Assembly: GCF_965204935.1 (NCBI RefSeq)
Contig: NZ_CBDBFO010000002.1
Source of the DNA: Hoeflea_A sp965204935
GTDB lineage: Bacteria; Pseudomonadota; Alphaproteobacteria; Rhizobiales; Rhizobiaceae
Direction: 5' to 3' (one strand)
DNA: 64,000 nt
In this document: piece by piece, positions 44,302 to 53,780 of the stretch
How the letters are laid out: every line of letters begins with the position of its first letter
Numbering within the stretch: position 1 is the first letter of the stretch
Notes under the pieces: model-generated
The model's database searches: none
Seen by the model: only the letters and a program-made list of their open reading frames with translations
Told to the model about the DNA's origin: nothing
Program-made: the position numbers and the translations under genes

Positions 44302-45048
44302 GTGTCCGAGAAAGTAGAAAAAAAAGAATCGACATTCAGTGAAACACTGAAGGTCATCGTCCAGGCGCTGCTGCTGGCCCTTGTGATACGGAGCTTTCTG
44401 TTCCAGCCCTTCTCGATCCCCTCGGGCTCAATGATGCCGACCCTGCTTGTCGGCGACTACCTGTTCGTGTCCAAATATGCCTACGGCTACTCCCGATACT
44501 CGTTCCCGTTCTCTCCGAACCTCTTTTCCGGGCGCATCTGGGCCGGTGAGCCGAAACGCGGTGATATCGCTGTTTTCAGGCTGCCGAGCGATCCGAAGAT
44601 CGACTACATCAAGCGCGTGGTTGGTCTGCCGGGTGACCGGATCCAGATGATCAATAGTGTTCTCCACATCAATGGCGTGCCGGTCAAAAGGGAGCGTATC
44701 GGGACATTCAGCGCCGATGGCAACTACGAGACCAGGGTGAGCAACGCGCCGGTGTACCGCGAAACGCTGCCGAACGGCGTGAGCTACGAGACGCTCGATG
44801 CGATCCCCAATTCCACGACCGACAATACACGCGTGTTCCAGGTCCCCGAAGGCCATTATTTCATGATGGGCGACAACAGGGACAACTCGGCCGACAGCCG
44901 GCTGACCGTTGGTTACGTCCCGTTGGAGAATCTTGTCGGCCGCGCCGAGATGATTTTCTTCTCGATCGGCGACAACACATCGCCTCTGGAGATCTGGAAA
45001 TGGCCGACGGAGTTGCGCTTCGGACGGCTGTTCGAGATGACTGAATGA
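44302..45048 (+). CDS. lepB: Signal peptidase I
   Basis: 248 residues. One N-terminal membrane segment (18-34), catalytic Ser43 in PSGSMMPTLLVGDY, Lys104 in YIKRVVGLPGD and the late box MMGDNRDNSADSR. Starts with GTG after AGGAAGG. Its stop overlaps the rnc start by four bases. The IS end lies 74 bases upstream; expression must come from that short stretch, from the native upstream remnant or from the IS. Confidence 0.95.
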   Translation: MSEKVEKKESTFSETLKVIVQALLLALVIRSFLFQPFSIPSGSMMPTLLVGDYLFVSKYAYGYSRYSFPFSPNLFSGRIWAGEPKRGDIAVFRLPSDPKIDYIKRVVGLPGDRIQMINSVLHINGVPVKRERIGTFSADGNYETRVSNAPVYRETLPNGVSYETLDAIPNSTTDNTRVFQVPEGHYFMMGDNRDNSADSRLTVGYVPLENLVGRAEMIFFSIGDNTSPLEIWKWPTELRFGRLFEMTE

Positions 45049-45752
45049 CGCAAAAGAATGCACTGTCCGAGGCAGACCATTCACGTCTGGCAACGATCAT
45101 CGGACACGCTTTCAACAACCCGAAGCGCCTTGAACGCGCACTGACGCATTCGAGTGCCCACCGCAGCGGGCAGGGCAATTACGAGCGCCTGGAGTTTCTC
45201 GGCGACCGTGTGCTCGGCCTGGTGGTTGCCGAGCTGTTGTTTTCGCTGTTTCCCTCGGCAAAGGAGGGCGACCTGTCGGTACGGCTCAACCAGCTGGTCA
45301 GTGCGGAAACCTGCGCGGCCGTCGCCGATGAACTGCAACTGCACAGATTCATCCGCACCGGAACGGACATCAAATCGCTGACCGGCAAGCGCATGATGAA
45401 TGTGCGCGCGGATGTGATGGAGTCGCTGATTGCCGCGATTTATCTGGACGCCGGTCTCGATGCCGCACGCCGCTTTATCCTGCAGAACTGGGAGGAGCGG
45501 GCGCGGGCTTCGGCCGAGGCGCGCCGGGACGCCAAGACAGAGTTGCAGGAATGGTCGCACAGCAGGACCGGGGAGGCGCCGTCCTATTCGATCGTCGAGC
45601 GTACCGGGCCCGACCACGATCCGCGTTTCACGGTTCGCGTTGCGGTAAAAGGGCACGGCGAGGAACTCGGAAGCGGCCGTTCCCGGCGTGCAGCCGAACA
45701 AAGTGCCGCGACGAAGCTGCTCGAGCGTGAAGGCGTCTGGAGTCAATCGTGA
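45045..45752 (+). CDS. rnc: Ribonuclease III
   Basis: 235 residues. RNase III signature NYERLEFLGDRVLGLVVAE, second acid site at ADVMESLIAAIYLDAG, C-terminal dsRNA-binding domain from about 155 (DAKTELQEWSH...RRAAEQSAATKLLE). Coupled to lepB and era by 4-base overlaps on both sides. Confidence 0.95.
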   Translation: MTQKNALSEADHSRLATIIGHAFNNPKRLERALTHSSAHRSGQGNYERLEFLGDRVLGLVVAELLFSLFPSAKEGDLSVRLNQLVSAETCAAVADELQLHRFIRTGTDIKSLTGKRMMNVRADVMESLIAAIYLDAGLDAARRFILQNWEERARASAEARRDAKTELQEWSHSRTGEAPSYSIVERTGPDHDPRFTVRVAVKGHGEELGSGRSRRAAEQSAATKLLEREGVWSQS

Positions 45753-46672
45753 CGGATCGTCCACAGAACGATGGCGGTCATCAGACCCGCTCCGGATTTG
45801 TCGCTCTCATTGGCGCACCTAACGCCGGCAAGTCGACTTTGCTCAACCATCTGGTTGGCGCCAAGGTGTCGATCGTCAGCCACAAGGTTCAGACGACGCG
45901 TGCCCTTGTCCGCGGAATTGTCATCCACAAGCACGCACAGATCGTCTTCGTCGACACACCCGGCATCTTCAAGCCGCGGCGGCGTCTCGACCGGGCCATG
46001 GTGACATCGGCCTGGGGCGGTGCCCATGACGCCGACATCATCTTCTTTCTTGTCGATGCCGAGCGTGGTCTTGTCGGTGATGCCGAAAACATCCTTAAAG
46101 GCCTCAAGGACGTCACCCGCGCGAAGGTGCTGCTGATCAACAAGGTCGACCGGGTCAAACCGGAAACGCTGCTGGAACTGGCGGCAAAGGCCAATGAAGA
46201 GGTCACGTTCGAGCAGACATTCATGATTTCTGCCCTCAAGGGTTCCGGCTGCAATGACGTCCTGGACTATCTCGCCGATACGCTGCCGGAGGGACCGTGG
46301 TACTATCCCGAAGACCAGATCTCCGATCTGCCGATGCGCCAGCTTGCGGCCGAGATAACCCGGGAAAAGCTCTATCTGCGGCTTCACCAGGAACTGCCAT
46401 ACGCATCCCATGTCGAGACCGAGAAATGGGAGGAACGCAAGGACGGCAGCGTTCGCATCGAGCAGGTCATCTATGTTCAGCGGAACAGCCAGAAGAAGAT
46501 CGTGCTTGGCAAGGGCGGCGAGACAATCAAGAACATCAGCCAGACGGCACGCAAGGAACTGGCGGCGATCCTCGAACAGCCCGTGCACCTGTTTCTCTTT
46601 GTCAAAGTGCGCGATAATTGGGGTGACGACCCGGAGCGTTATCGGGAGATCGGGCTAGATTTTCCCTCCTGA
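45749..46672 (+). CDS. era: GTPase Era
   Basis: 307 residues. G1 GAPNAGKST, G3 DTPG, G4 NKVD, then a KH domain with IVLGKGGETIKNISQTARKELA near the end. Acts in 16S rRNA maturation. GTG start overlapping the rnc stop. The MITE starts five bases after its stop. Confidence 0.95.
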   Translation: MTDRPQNDGGHQTRSGFVALIGAPNAGKSTLLNHLVGAKVSIVSHKVQTTRALVRGIVIHKHAQIVFVDTPGIFKPRRRLDRAMVTSAWGGAHDADIIFFLVDAERGLVGDAENILKGLKDVTRAKVLLINKVDRVKPETLLELAAKANEEVTFEQTFMISALKGSGCNDVLDYLADTLPEGPWYYPEDQISDLPMRQLAAEITREKLYLRLHQELPYASHVETEKWEERKDGSVRIEQVIYVQRNSQKKIVLGKGGETIKNISQTARKELAAILEQPVHLFLFVKVRDNWGDDPERYREIGLDFPS

Positions 46673-46677
46673 GGCTG

Positions 46678-46976
46678 GAGCAATTCTGAGTTGGATTGGA
46701 ACATTTGATGGCGGAAAATCGGACCAGTCGGCCAGGCGCGTCGCGCAACGCGATGCGGGGCATCAGGCAAGCGGCGCAACGACGCCGATGGGCCGATTTT
46801 CCCCACCCTCGAAAGGAAAGAAGATATTGAAACAAAACATTGAATGGGCCGGGCAATTTTGGCCTCTGGCGTTGTTGGCTTACGCTTGTGGTGGGGTGGC
46901 ACCACGTCGCGTAACCCGCCTAGCCAGAGACCAAAATTGCCTCGGTCAAATGATCCAATCTAACTCAGAATTGCTC
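46678..46976. mobile_element. 299-bp MITE-like element with nested hairpins
   Basis: 31-bp terminal inverted repeats (46678-46708 and 46946-46976, 29 of 31 match) starting GAGCAATTCTGAGTT. Inside are two further stems: 46713-46725 with 46790-46802 (one mismatch in 13) and 46852-46870 with 46923-46941 (one mismatch in 19). No transposase. No clear target duplication. It fills most of the era-recO gap; short ORFs within are not genes. Confidence 0.8.
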
Positions 46977-46990
46977 TAGAGACCGCCGGT

Positions 46991-47728
46991 ATGGAATGGC
47001 AGGATGAAGGCATAGTTCTTGGCGCGCGGCGCCACGGCGAGAGCAGTGTCATTGCCGAAATCATGACACGGGAACGTGGACGCCATCTCGGCCTGGTTCG
47101 GGGTGGTCGCTCGCGTCGCATGCAGCCGGTGTTGCAGCCCGGAAACAGTGTCCTTGCGACCTGGCGCGCGCGCCTCGACCAGCATCTTGGAACCTATCAG
47201 ATCGAGCCGACGACGCTGCGGGCGGCAGCGCTGATGGAAACGGCAACCGCGGTTTACGGTGTCCAGGCTCTTGCGGCCTTGCTGCGGCTGTTACCGGAGC
47301 GCGATCCCCATCCGCATCTCTATGACGCGCTGGGCATCATACTGGACAACATGCATGAACCGGCGAGCGCCGGAGAGCTTTATGTGCGCTTTGAAATCGC
47401 CATGCTTGAAGACCTCGGCTTTGGTCTCGACCTGAGCCAGTGCGCAGCAACCGGCAGCCGCCAGGAACTGCGCTTTGTGTCGCCGAAATCGGGCAGGGCG
47501 GTCAGCCGCGATGCGGGCCTTCCCTATGCGGACAAGATGCTTGTTTTGCCTGAATTCCTGTCCGACGGAAGCAAGCTGTCGGCAGAGCCCGACAGCCTGT
47601 CGGATGCCTTCCGGCTGACCGGCTATTTCCTGCAGCGCCATGTCTACGAAGCGCGCGGCGTCGATGTTCCCGAAGAGCGGTCCGGATTTATCCAGGCAGC
47701 GCTCAAGGCGCTTGCCACCAGCGCCTGA
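46991..47728 (+). CDS. recO: DNA repair protein RecO
   Basis: 245 residues. OB-fold start MEWQDEGIVLGARRHGESSVIAEIMTRERGRHLGLVRGGRS and the helical C-terminal domain with LGFGLDLSQCAATG. In this lineage no four-Cys zinc site is needed. Normally read with era; here separated from it by the 299-bp MITE. Confidence 0.92.
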   Translation: MEWQDEGIVLGARRHGESSVIAEIMTRERGRHLGLVRGGRSRRMQPVLQPGNSVLATWRARLDQHLGTYQIEPTTLRAAALMETATAVYGVQALAALLRLLPERDPHPHLYDALGIILDNMHEPASAGELYVRFEIAMLEDLGFGLDLSQCAATGSRQELRFVSPKSGRAVSRDAGLPYADKMLVLPEFLSDGSKLSAEPDSLSDAFRLTGYFLQRHVYEARGVDVPEERSGFIQAALKALATSA

Positions 47729-47731
47729 AAC

Positions 47732-48958
47732 CTACTGCGCTGGTACCGGCACCCCACGTGGCACCGCTTCTTCCCGGATCGGCCAGTGCACCACGGCGGC
47801 GAACAGGCCGAGCGCAACCCCGATCCACCAGACCGGATTGAAGCTGCCGAACACATCATAGAGATACCCGCCAAGCCAGACGCCCAGAAACGAGCCCACC
47901 TGGTGCGAAAGGAAAACAATGCCGCCAAGCATGCCGAGGTGCCGGGTGCCGAAGAACACCGCCACCAGGGCATTTGTGGGTGGAACTGTCGAGAGCCACA
48001 GGAAACCAAGGGCCAGTGAGAACAGGATGACCGATGTACCGGTCTGCGGCAAAAGCAGGAACAGAGCGATGGCGACGGAACGGCTGATGTAGATCCAGAC
48101 CAGAAACATCGGCTTGGAATAATGCTGCCCTATGATCCCGGCTGCGAGTGAACCGATGATGTTGAAAAATCCGATCAGCGCGATGCTGAGCACCGCATAA
48201 TTGGCGCTCAGTCCGATATCGCCGATATAGGCCGGAAAATGCGCGGCGATGAATGCCACATGGAAACCGCATACAAAGAAGCCGGCGGTCAGCAGAAGAT
48301 AGCTCTTGTGTGCAAACGCTTCGCGCAGTGCCTCCGGCACTGTCTGCTCGAATTGATCCGCCGATTGCTTTGCGGATTGCGCATTACCGCGCAGCGCGAC
48401 GGCAAGAACCGGGACCACCAGCATCGCGATGGCCAGATAGACCAGGGTGTCTGACCAGCCGACCGTGTCAATCAGCCCCTGTGTTATCGGTGCAAAAAGG
48501 AACATTCCGGCCGAGCCGGCGGCAGTTCCCATGCCGAAGGCGAAGGAACGGTTTTCAGGATCCACATTGCGGGCGAAAGCGGCCAGGATGATGCCGAAGG
48601 AGCCGGCCGCAACAGCAAGGCCGATCAGAATGCCTCCTCCGAGATGCAGCCAAATTGGCGCGTCCGCGACAGCCATTGTGTAGAGACCCGCAGCGTAAAG
48701 CACGGCGGAAAGAGCCAGCACGCGCCAGGTCCCGTAGCGATCGGCGATTGCGCCGAAAATGGGCTGTCCCAGTCCCCAGCACAAATTTTGCAGCGCCATG
48801 GCCAGCCCGAAGGTCGTCCGATCCCAACCGGTGTCTGCAAGCATCGGCAGCTGGAAGAAGCCCATCGTGGAACGCGGTCCGAAAGTCAGCGCAGCGATCA
48901 CGCATCCGCTCGCGATTATCAACCACGGGAATCCTGCCTTGACGGAACCGGTTGTCAT
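47732..48958 (-). CDS. MFS transporter
   Basis: 408 residues, twelve membrane segments, with the loop 2-3 motif GAIADRYGTWRVL and the repeat-like GIIGQHYSKPMFLV. It resembles oxalate/formate-antiporter-like or monocarboxylate MFS proteins; substrate unknown. Start at 48958; the ORF extends to 49144 without RBS. Converges with recO three bases away. Upstream 48959-49288 holds its promoter and that of nadA. Confidence 0.85.
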   Translation of the reverse strand: MTTGSVKAGFPWLIIASGCVIAALTFGPRSTMGFFQLPMLADTGWDRTTFGLAMALQNLCWGLGQPIFGAIADRYGTWRVLALSAVLYAAGLYTMAVADAPIWLHLGGGILIGLAVAAGSFGIILAAFARNVDPENRSFAFGMGTAAGSAGMFLFAPITQGLIDTVGWSDTLVYLAIAMLVVPVLAVALRGNAQSAKQSADQFEQTVPEALREAFAHKSYLLLTAGFFVCGFHVAFIAAHFPAYIGDIGLSANYAVLSIALIGFFNIIGSLAAGIIGQHYSKPMFLVWIYISRSVAIALFLLLPQTGTSVILFSLALGFLWLSTVPPTNALVAVFFGTRHLGMLGGIVFLSHQVGSFLGVWLGGYLYDVFGSFNPVWWIGVALGLFAAVVHWPIREEAVPRGVPVPAQ

Positions 48959-49244
48959 TGATGCCCCTTTCGGATGTCCCACATAGCGCGACAGGAATCG
49001 TCTTGAAGGGTGCCGCACTGCGATTGTCGCTCTGATCTGATGACTCGCCGCGCGAATGTACGGAGCGGCAGATAGGGCTGTCAAAGCAGCAATATTGAGC
49101 AATCCATCAAGAATAATGATCATACGGTCAAGTTGTATTCGCACGCATTAATTGTCGCACCTTCACAATGTCGCTTGCAAAATCCGTTCCGGAGACCTAT
49201 GTAAAGCAAGTCCGGCGCTGCCGGGTTTTATTTCGAATTACTTA

Positions 49245-49259
49245 TGCTCAATTTGAGCA
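49245..49259 (+). promoter_or_regulatory. Candidate NadQ operator upstream of nadA
   Basis: TGCTCAA-T-TTGAGCA is a perfect 15-base palindrome 30 bases before the nadA start, in the promoter region. The likely NAD-biosynthesis repressor NadQ is encoded just past nadC. No gene in the 330-base gap around it. Confidence 0.65.
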
Positions 49260-49288
49260 AAAGTAGTGTATGGCAAGGGAGAGGCGCG

Positions 49289-50368
49289 ATGAACATGCTC
49301 CAGACAGCCAAGAAAAACTGGACTGCGGACCCGGGCGCAGGCGCCCTTGAACGGTTTGGCCTGGTGGATATGCCAGACCTTGAATATACGCCCGCGGTCG
49401 CCCGCGAAACCGAGCATCTGTATGCCCGCGTCAAGGATCATATCCCGGCGATCGAATGGCCGGTCTTTGCGCCCTATGTCCACGCGATCAACCGTCTCAA
49501 GAAGGAGCTGGGCGCGGTCATTCTGGCGCATAACTACCAGACCCCGGAGATTTTCCACTGCGTCTCGGACATCGTCGGCGACAGCCTGCAGCTCGCCCGT
49601 GAGGCCGGCACGGTCGATGCCGACATCATCATCCAGTGCGGCGTGCACTTCATGGCCGAGACATCAAAGCTCCTCAATCCGGAAAAGACGGTGCTCATAC
49701 CCGATCTCAAGGCGGGTTGCTCATTGTCCGAATCCATCACCGGCGCCGACGTCCGCCGCCTCAAGGCGGCCAATCCGGGCGTGCCGGTCGTGACCTACGT
49801 CAACACGTCAGCGGATGTGAAAGCGGAGACGGATATCTGCTGCACATCTTCCAACGCCCTCGCCATTGTCGAGAGCCTCGACGAGGATACGGTGCTGTGC
49901 ATCCCGGACGAATATCTGGCGATGAACATTGCCAAGCAGACGTCAAAGAAGATCCTGACCTGGAAAGGGCATTGCGAGGTTCATGAGCGCTTCACCGCCG
50001 ATGAGCTGCTGGCCTACAAGGAAGCCGATCCGGGCATCCAGATCATCGGCCATCCGGAATGCCACCCCGATGTGATCGAGGTGTGCGATTTCTCCGGCTC
50101 GACATCCGGCATGATCAACTATGTGAAGGAGGAGCGGCCGCCCAAGGTCCTCCTTGTCACGGAATGTTCGATGGCATCCAATGTCGAGGCGGAAACACCG
50201 GGTGTCGAGTTCATCAAGCCGTGCAATCTGTGCCCGCACATGAAGCGCATCACATTGCCGAAAATCCTCGACAGCCTCGTTTTCATGAAAGAGGAAGTGA
50301 CCATTGATCCGCAGATCGCGGACCGGGCCCGCCTGGCTGTCGAGCGCATGGTCAATCTGGGCAAATGA
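49289..50368 (+). CDS. nadA: Quinolinate synthase
   Basis: 359 residues. Joins iminoaspartate with dihydroxyacetone phosphate on a [4Fe-4S] cluster. Motifs: LAHNYQTPEI, IIQCGVHFMAET, DLKAGCSLSESI, GHPECHPDV and KPCNLCPHMKRI. GGGAGAGG precedes the ATG. Its stop overlaps the start of nadB. Confidence 0.95.
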   Translation: MNMLQTAKKNWTADPGAGALERFGLVDMPDLEYTPAVARETEHLYARVKDHIPAIEWPVFAPYVHAINRLKKELGAVILAHNYQTPEIFHCVSDIVGDSLQLAREAGTVDADIIIQCGVHFMAETSKLLNPEKTVLIPDLKAGCSLSESITGADVRRLKAANPGVPVVTYVNTSADVKAETDICCTSSNALAIVESLDEDTVLCIPDEYLAMNIAKQTSKKILTWKGHCEVHERFTADELLAYKEADPGIQIIGHPECHPDVIEVCDFSGSTSGMINYVKEERPPKVLLVTECSMASNVEAETPGVEFIKPCNLCPHMKRITLPKILDSLVFMKEEVTIDPQIADRARLAVERMVNLGK

Positions 50369-51953
50369 ACGCGCCGACGGTCTTTTCGCCGCGCTCCTGG
50401 GCCGGTATTGATGATGTTGTCATCGTCGGTGGCGGTCTTGCCGGCCTTTTCTGCGCACTCAAGCTCGCGCCGCGTCCCGTTTCAGTTCTTGCTGCGGCTC
50501 CGATCGGGCAGGGCGCATCTTCCGCCTGGGCGCAGGCCGGCATTGCGGCAGCCATCAGCGAGGGCGACACCACCGAAAAACACCTTGCGGATACCATCGC
50601 GGCCGGTGCCGGGATCGTCGACGAGAAGATCGCCCGCACCATGATCGCGGAAGGACCAGATCGGATTGAGGACCTGTTGCGCTACGGGGTGCCGTTTGAC
50701 CGTGATCTTGAAGGACGTCTTGCAGTCTCGCGCGAGGCCGCGCACCGTGAAAGCCGCGTCATCGGCGTGCGTGGCGACATGGCCGGCAAGGCCATCATGG
50801 AGGCCCTGATCGCCGAGGTCCGCAAGACGCCGTCGATCCGCCTGCTGGAAGGCTATGTCGTCGAAAGCCTGATGACCGAGGGACGCTACGTCACCGGCGT
50901 CATCGCGCGGCCCGAAAGGGGCAGGTCGAAAAGCCGCCTCGCATTCCCGACACGCGCGGTGGTCCTGTGCTCGGGCGGGATCGGTCATCTTTACGCGGTA
51001 ACGACCAACCCCGGCCAGTCGAGTGGTGGCGGAACGGGAATGGCCGCCAGAGCCGGTGCGGTCATCGCCGATCCGGAATTCGTCCAGTTTCACCCCACCT
51101 CGATCAATGTCGGCCGTGACCCGGCGCCGCTGGCAACGGAGGCGCTGCGCGGCGACGGCGCAACACTGATCAACGGTTCCGGCCACCGGTTCATGACCGA
51201 TCTTCACCCGGATGCCGAGCTTGCGCCGCGCGACATTGTCGCCCGCGGCATATTTGCCGAGGTTCAGGCCGGGCGCGGTGCATTCCTCGATTGCACTCAA
51301 GCCATCGGCGCCGCTTTCCGACCGTCCACAACTATTGCCGTGAGGCCGGCATCGATCCCGTGTGCGAGCCGATCCCGGTGGTTCCGGCGGCGCACTATCA
51401 CATGGGTGGAATTCTGGTCGATGCTGACGGCCGGACATCGCTGGACGGCCTATGGGCGGCAGGTGAGGTGACCTCGACCGGAGCACACGGCGCCAATCGC
51501 CTGGCGTCCAACTCGCTGCTTGAGGCCGTTGTGTTTGCGGGGCGCATCGCCGAGGATATCCAGGGTCTGCTGCCGGCGCCGAAATGCGACAATTGGGCAA
51601 GCCCGGCGGACGAATCGGACGACATCGTTACCGAAAGCGACAGCCCGGAACTGCAGCTCCTGAGGCGCACCATGAGCAACTGCGCCGGGGTCATCCGCGA
51701 CCAGGCCGGCCTGACAACGGCCGCGCGGATCATTGCCGACCTGCAGTCCAAAAACCGGAAAGCGCGCTTTGGAAACATGCTGACCACCGCCAAATTCGTG
51801 GTTGCCGGCGCATTGCAGCGCGAAGAGAGCCGTGGCGGGCATTTCCGTTCGGACAGGCAAGGTCCCGTGTCGCATTGGGAAAGACGGACTTATCTGACGC
51901 TGCCACAGGCCGATGATATCATCCGTGACGCGGCGGAGGCGATCGCGGCATGA
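50365..51953 (+). pseudogene. nadB: L-aspartate oxidase, frameshifted
   Basis: FAD enzyme making iminoaspartate, the NadA substrate. Frame 1 gives VIVGGGLAGLFCALKL, SSAWAQAGIAAA, HRESRVIGV and FVQFHPT, up to QAIGAAF (about residue 317). The rest, RFPTVHNYCREAGIDP...AAHYHMGGILVDADGRTS...GANRLASNS, is in another frame from about 51313. Three or four residues are missing at the join, which fits loss of 10 or 13 bases between CGCTTTCCG-like repeats near 51312-51320. As read, the product loses the substrate-binding His-Tyr-His region and is inactive. Overlaps nadA and nadC by four bases each. Confidence 0.85.
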
Positions 51954-52819
51954 GCGGCAGCCCGGAAAATACGTTGCTGCCTATCCAGTTCGAACCCATC
52001 GTTCGGGCGGCACTTGAGGAAGATCTCGGACGCGCCGGCGATATCACCAGTCAGGCGACAATCGGCGCCCATGACACCGCACGTGCCGTCATGGCGACGC
52101 GCCAGGACGGCGTGGTTGCCGGTCTGCCATTGGCCACATGTGCCTTCCGGACCATCGATCCGGACCTTTCCGTCGATCCTGAATGCGCGGACGGCGACCG
52201 GTTGTTGGCGGGTGCCGTGCTGGCAAGGATCGAAGGCAATGCAAGGAGCGTCCTGGCGGCCGAACGCGTGGCATTGAACTTCCTGATGCATCTTTCGGGC
52301 ATCGCGAGCCTGACAGCAGCTTACACCCGAAAGATCGCCCACACCGGCGCGCGCATCTGCTGCACGCGCAAGACGATCCCCGGCCTGCGGGTTCTCGAAA
52401 AATATGCGGTCCGGTGCGGCGGCGGCAGCAATCATCGTTACGGCCTCGACGATGCGGTGCTCATCAAAGACAATCACATTGCCGTTTCAGGCGGTGTGGC
52501 GCGGGCCATTGAAGCGGCCCGTACCCATTGCGGCCATATGGTCAGGATCGAGATCGAAGTGGATACGCTCGCGCAGTTCGAGGAGGCTCTGACGGCGGCG
52601 CCGGACGCCGTGCTGCTCGACAACATGTCGCCCGAAATGCTCTCCGAAGCGGTGCGCCGAAATGCCGGCCAGGTCGTCCTCGAGGCCTCCGGCAACATCG
52701 ACCTCACAACCGTCGCGGCCGTTGCCGAGACTGGCGTAGACTATATCTCGACGTCGAAAATCACCATGGCCGCACCGCCACTCGATATCGGCCTCGACAT
52801 CAGCGCCCGCCAACCTTGA
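51950..52819 (+). CDS. nadC: Nicotinate-nucleotide pyrophosphorylase
   Basis: 289 residues. Turns quinolinate into nicotinate mononucleotide. Motifs: LEEDLGRAGDITS, NFLMHLSGIAS, CTRKTIPGLRVLEKYAV, GGGSNHRYGL and IKDNHI, IEVEVDT-like IEIEVDT. Starts in the last codon of nadB. Its end overlaps the converging nadQ by 20 bases. Confidence 0.95.
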   Translation: MSGSPENTLLPIQFEPIVRAALEEDLGRAGDITSQATIGAHDTARAVMATRQDGVVAGLPLATCAFRTIDPDLSVDPECADGDRLLAGAVLARIEGNARSVLAAERVALNFLMHLSGIASLTAAYTRKIAHTGARICCTRKTIPGLRVLEKYAVRCGGGSNHRYGLDDAVLIKDNHIAVSGGVARAIEAARTHCGHMVRIEIEVDTLAQFEEALTAAPDAVLLDNMSPEMLSEAVRRNAGQVVLEASGNIDLTTVAAVAETGVDYISTSKITMAAPPLDIGLDISARQP

Positions 52820-53780
52820 TGCCTGGCGCCGGGCGTTCTTCAAGAACGTCACGGCGGAAACGGTACAGCGCCGCGGGACGGCCGCCTGTTGCCGTGCTTG
52901 TCGCTCCGGTGCTCTCGACCAGCTTTGCGCCCTCCACGAGCCTGCGGAAGTTCTGCTTGTGCAGATGCCGTCCCGATATTGCCTCGACGGTGGATTGCAG
53001 CGCCGTCAACGTGAATTCAGACGGCATCAGCTCGAAAATGACCGGACGATACTTCAGTTTCCCACGCAGCCGCGCCATGGCCGTTGCCAGGATGCGGCGG
53101 TGATCGAGGCGCATCTGGCGTCCGAGCGGTACGGCAAGGCCTGTTGCCTTGAGACGCCCGTCGGCCACCGCCTCTTCGATAAGTCCGGCCTCGTAAAGCA
53201 GCTCGTACCGCTCAAGCACCCGTTCTTCGTCCCAGGGGAAATCGTCGTCACCAAAGGCAAGGCGCAGGCGCGAGCGCCGGTTCGGCAGCCGCCCGGCGCT
53301 GGATTCACGCGGCCGGTCGGCCCAAGCCCTCAGTGCCGGCAGGATGGTTTCGTCTAGAATTGCGGGCCGGCCTTCGCGCCAGTCCTCCCAGGGCAGGTAG
53401 CCGTACCAGTTGCGCCACTGCGAACCGCCGCGTTCGATTGCGCCGGTTTGCTCCCCGTCATTGCGGGTCAGCGCAAGATAGCCGACCGAAACGATGTGCA
53501 GGTCGACGTCGTCCGGTTGCTTGTGACGGCCGCGATCGCCGAAGGTATAAAGTTGCTCGACATAGCCGAGATGCAGCGCCGTCTGGTCTTCGACCGAGGC
53601 CCGCAATCCGGTCTCGAATGTGCGGTGAAGAAGCGGGTCGAACGAACCGAGCGGCAAACCGTCTGCAACGCTTTTTCCGGCAGCGTCCCTGGTGACAACC
53701 AGGATTTTCGGGTCGTTGGCCTCTACCGTGACGATCGCTGCATTGAGACCGATCTCGACCGCTGTTGAATTAGTCGCCAT
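52800..53780 (-). CDS. nadQ: NadQ-type Nudix-related repressor of NAD synthesis
   Basis: 326 residues (COG4111-like). An N-terminal Nudix-like domain with a degraded Nudix box (residues about 10-170; TFETGLRASVEDQT), then a winged helix (SEFTLTALQSTVEAISGRHLHKQNFRRLVEGAKLV) as in NrtR-type repressors. Such proteins sense NAD-related ligands and repress nadABC in Alphaproteobacteria. Position next to nadABC and the palindrome before nadA support this. Last of a unit starting with ygfZ. Confidence 0.85.
   Translation of the reverse strand: MATNSTAVEIGLNAAIVTVEANDPKILVVTRDAAGKSVADGLPLGSFDPLLHRTFETGLRASVEDQTALHLGYVEQLYTFGDRGRHKQPDDVDLHIVSVGYLALTRNDGEQTGAIERGGSQWRNWYGYLPWEDWREGRPAILDETILPALRAWADRPRESSAGRLPNRRSRLRLAFGDDDFPWDEERVLERYELLYEAGLIEEAVADGRLKATGLAVPLGRQMRLDHRRILATAMARLRGKLKYRPVIFELMPSEFTLTALQSTVEAISGRHLHKQNFRRLVEGAKLVESTGATSTATGGRPAALYRFRRDVLEERPAPGIKVGGR

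Noticed and set aside
46602..46979. Small ORFs inside the era-recO gap
   Set aside because: They lie in the inverted repeats of the MITE and mirror its symmetry rather than coding.
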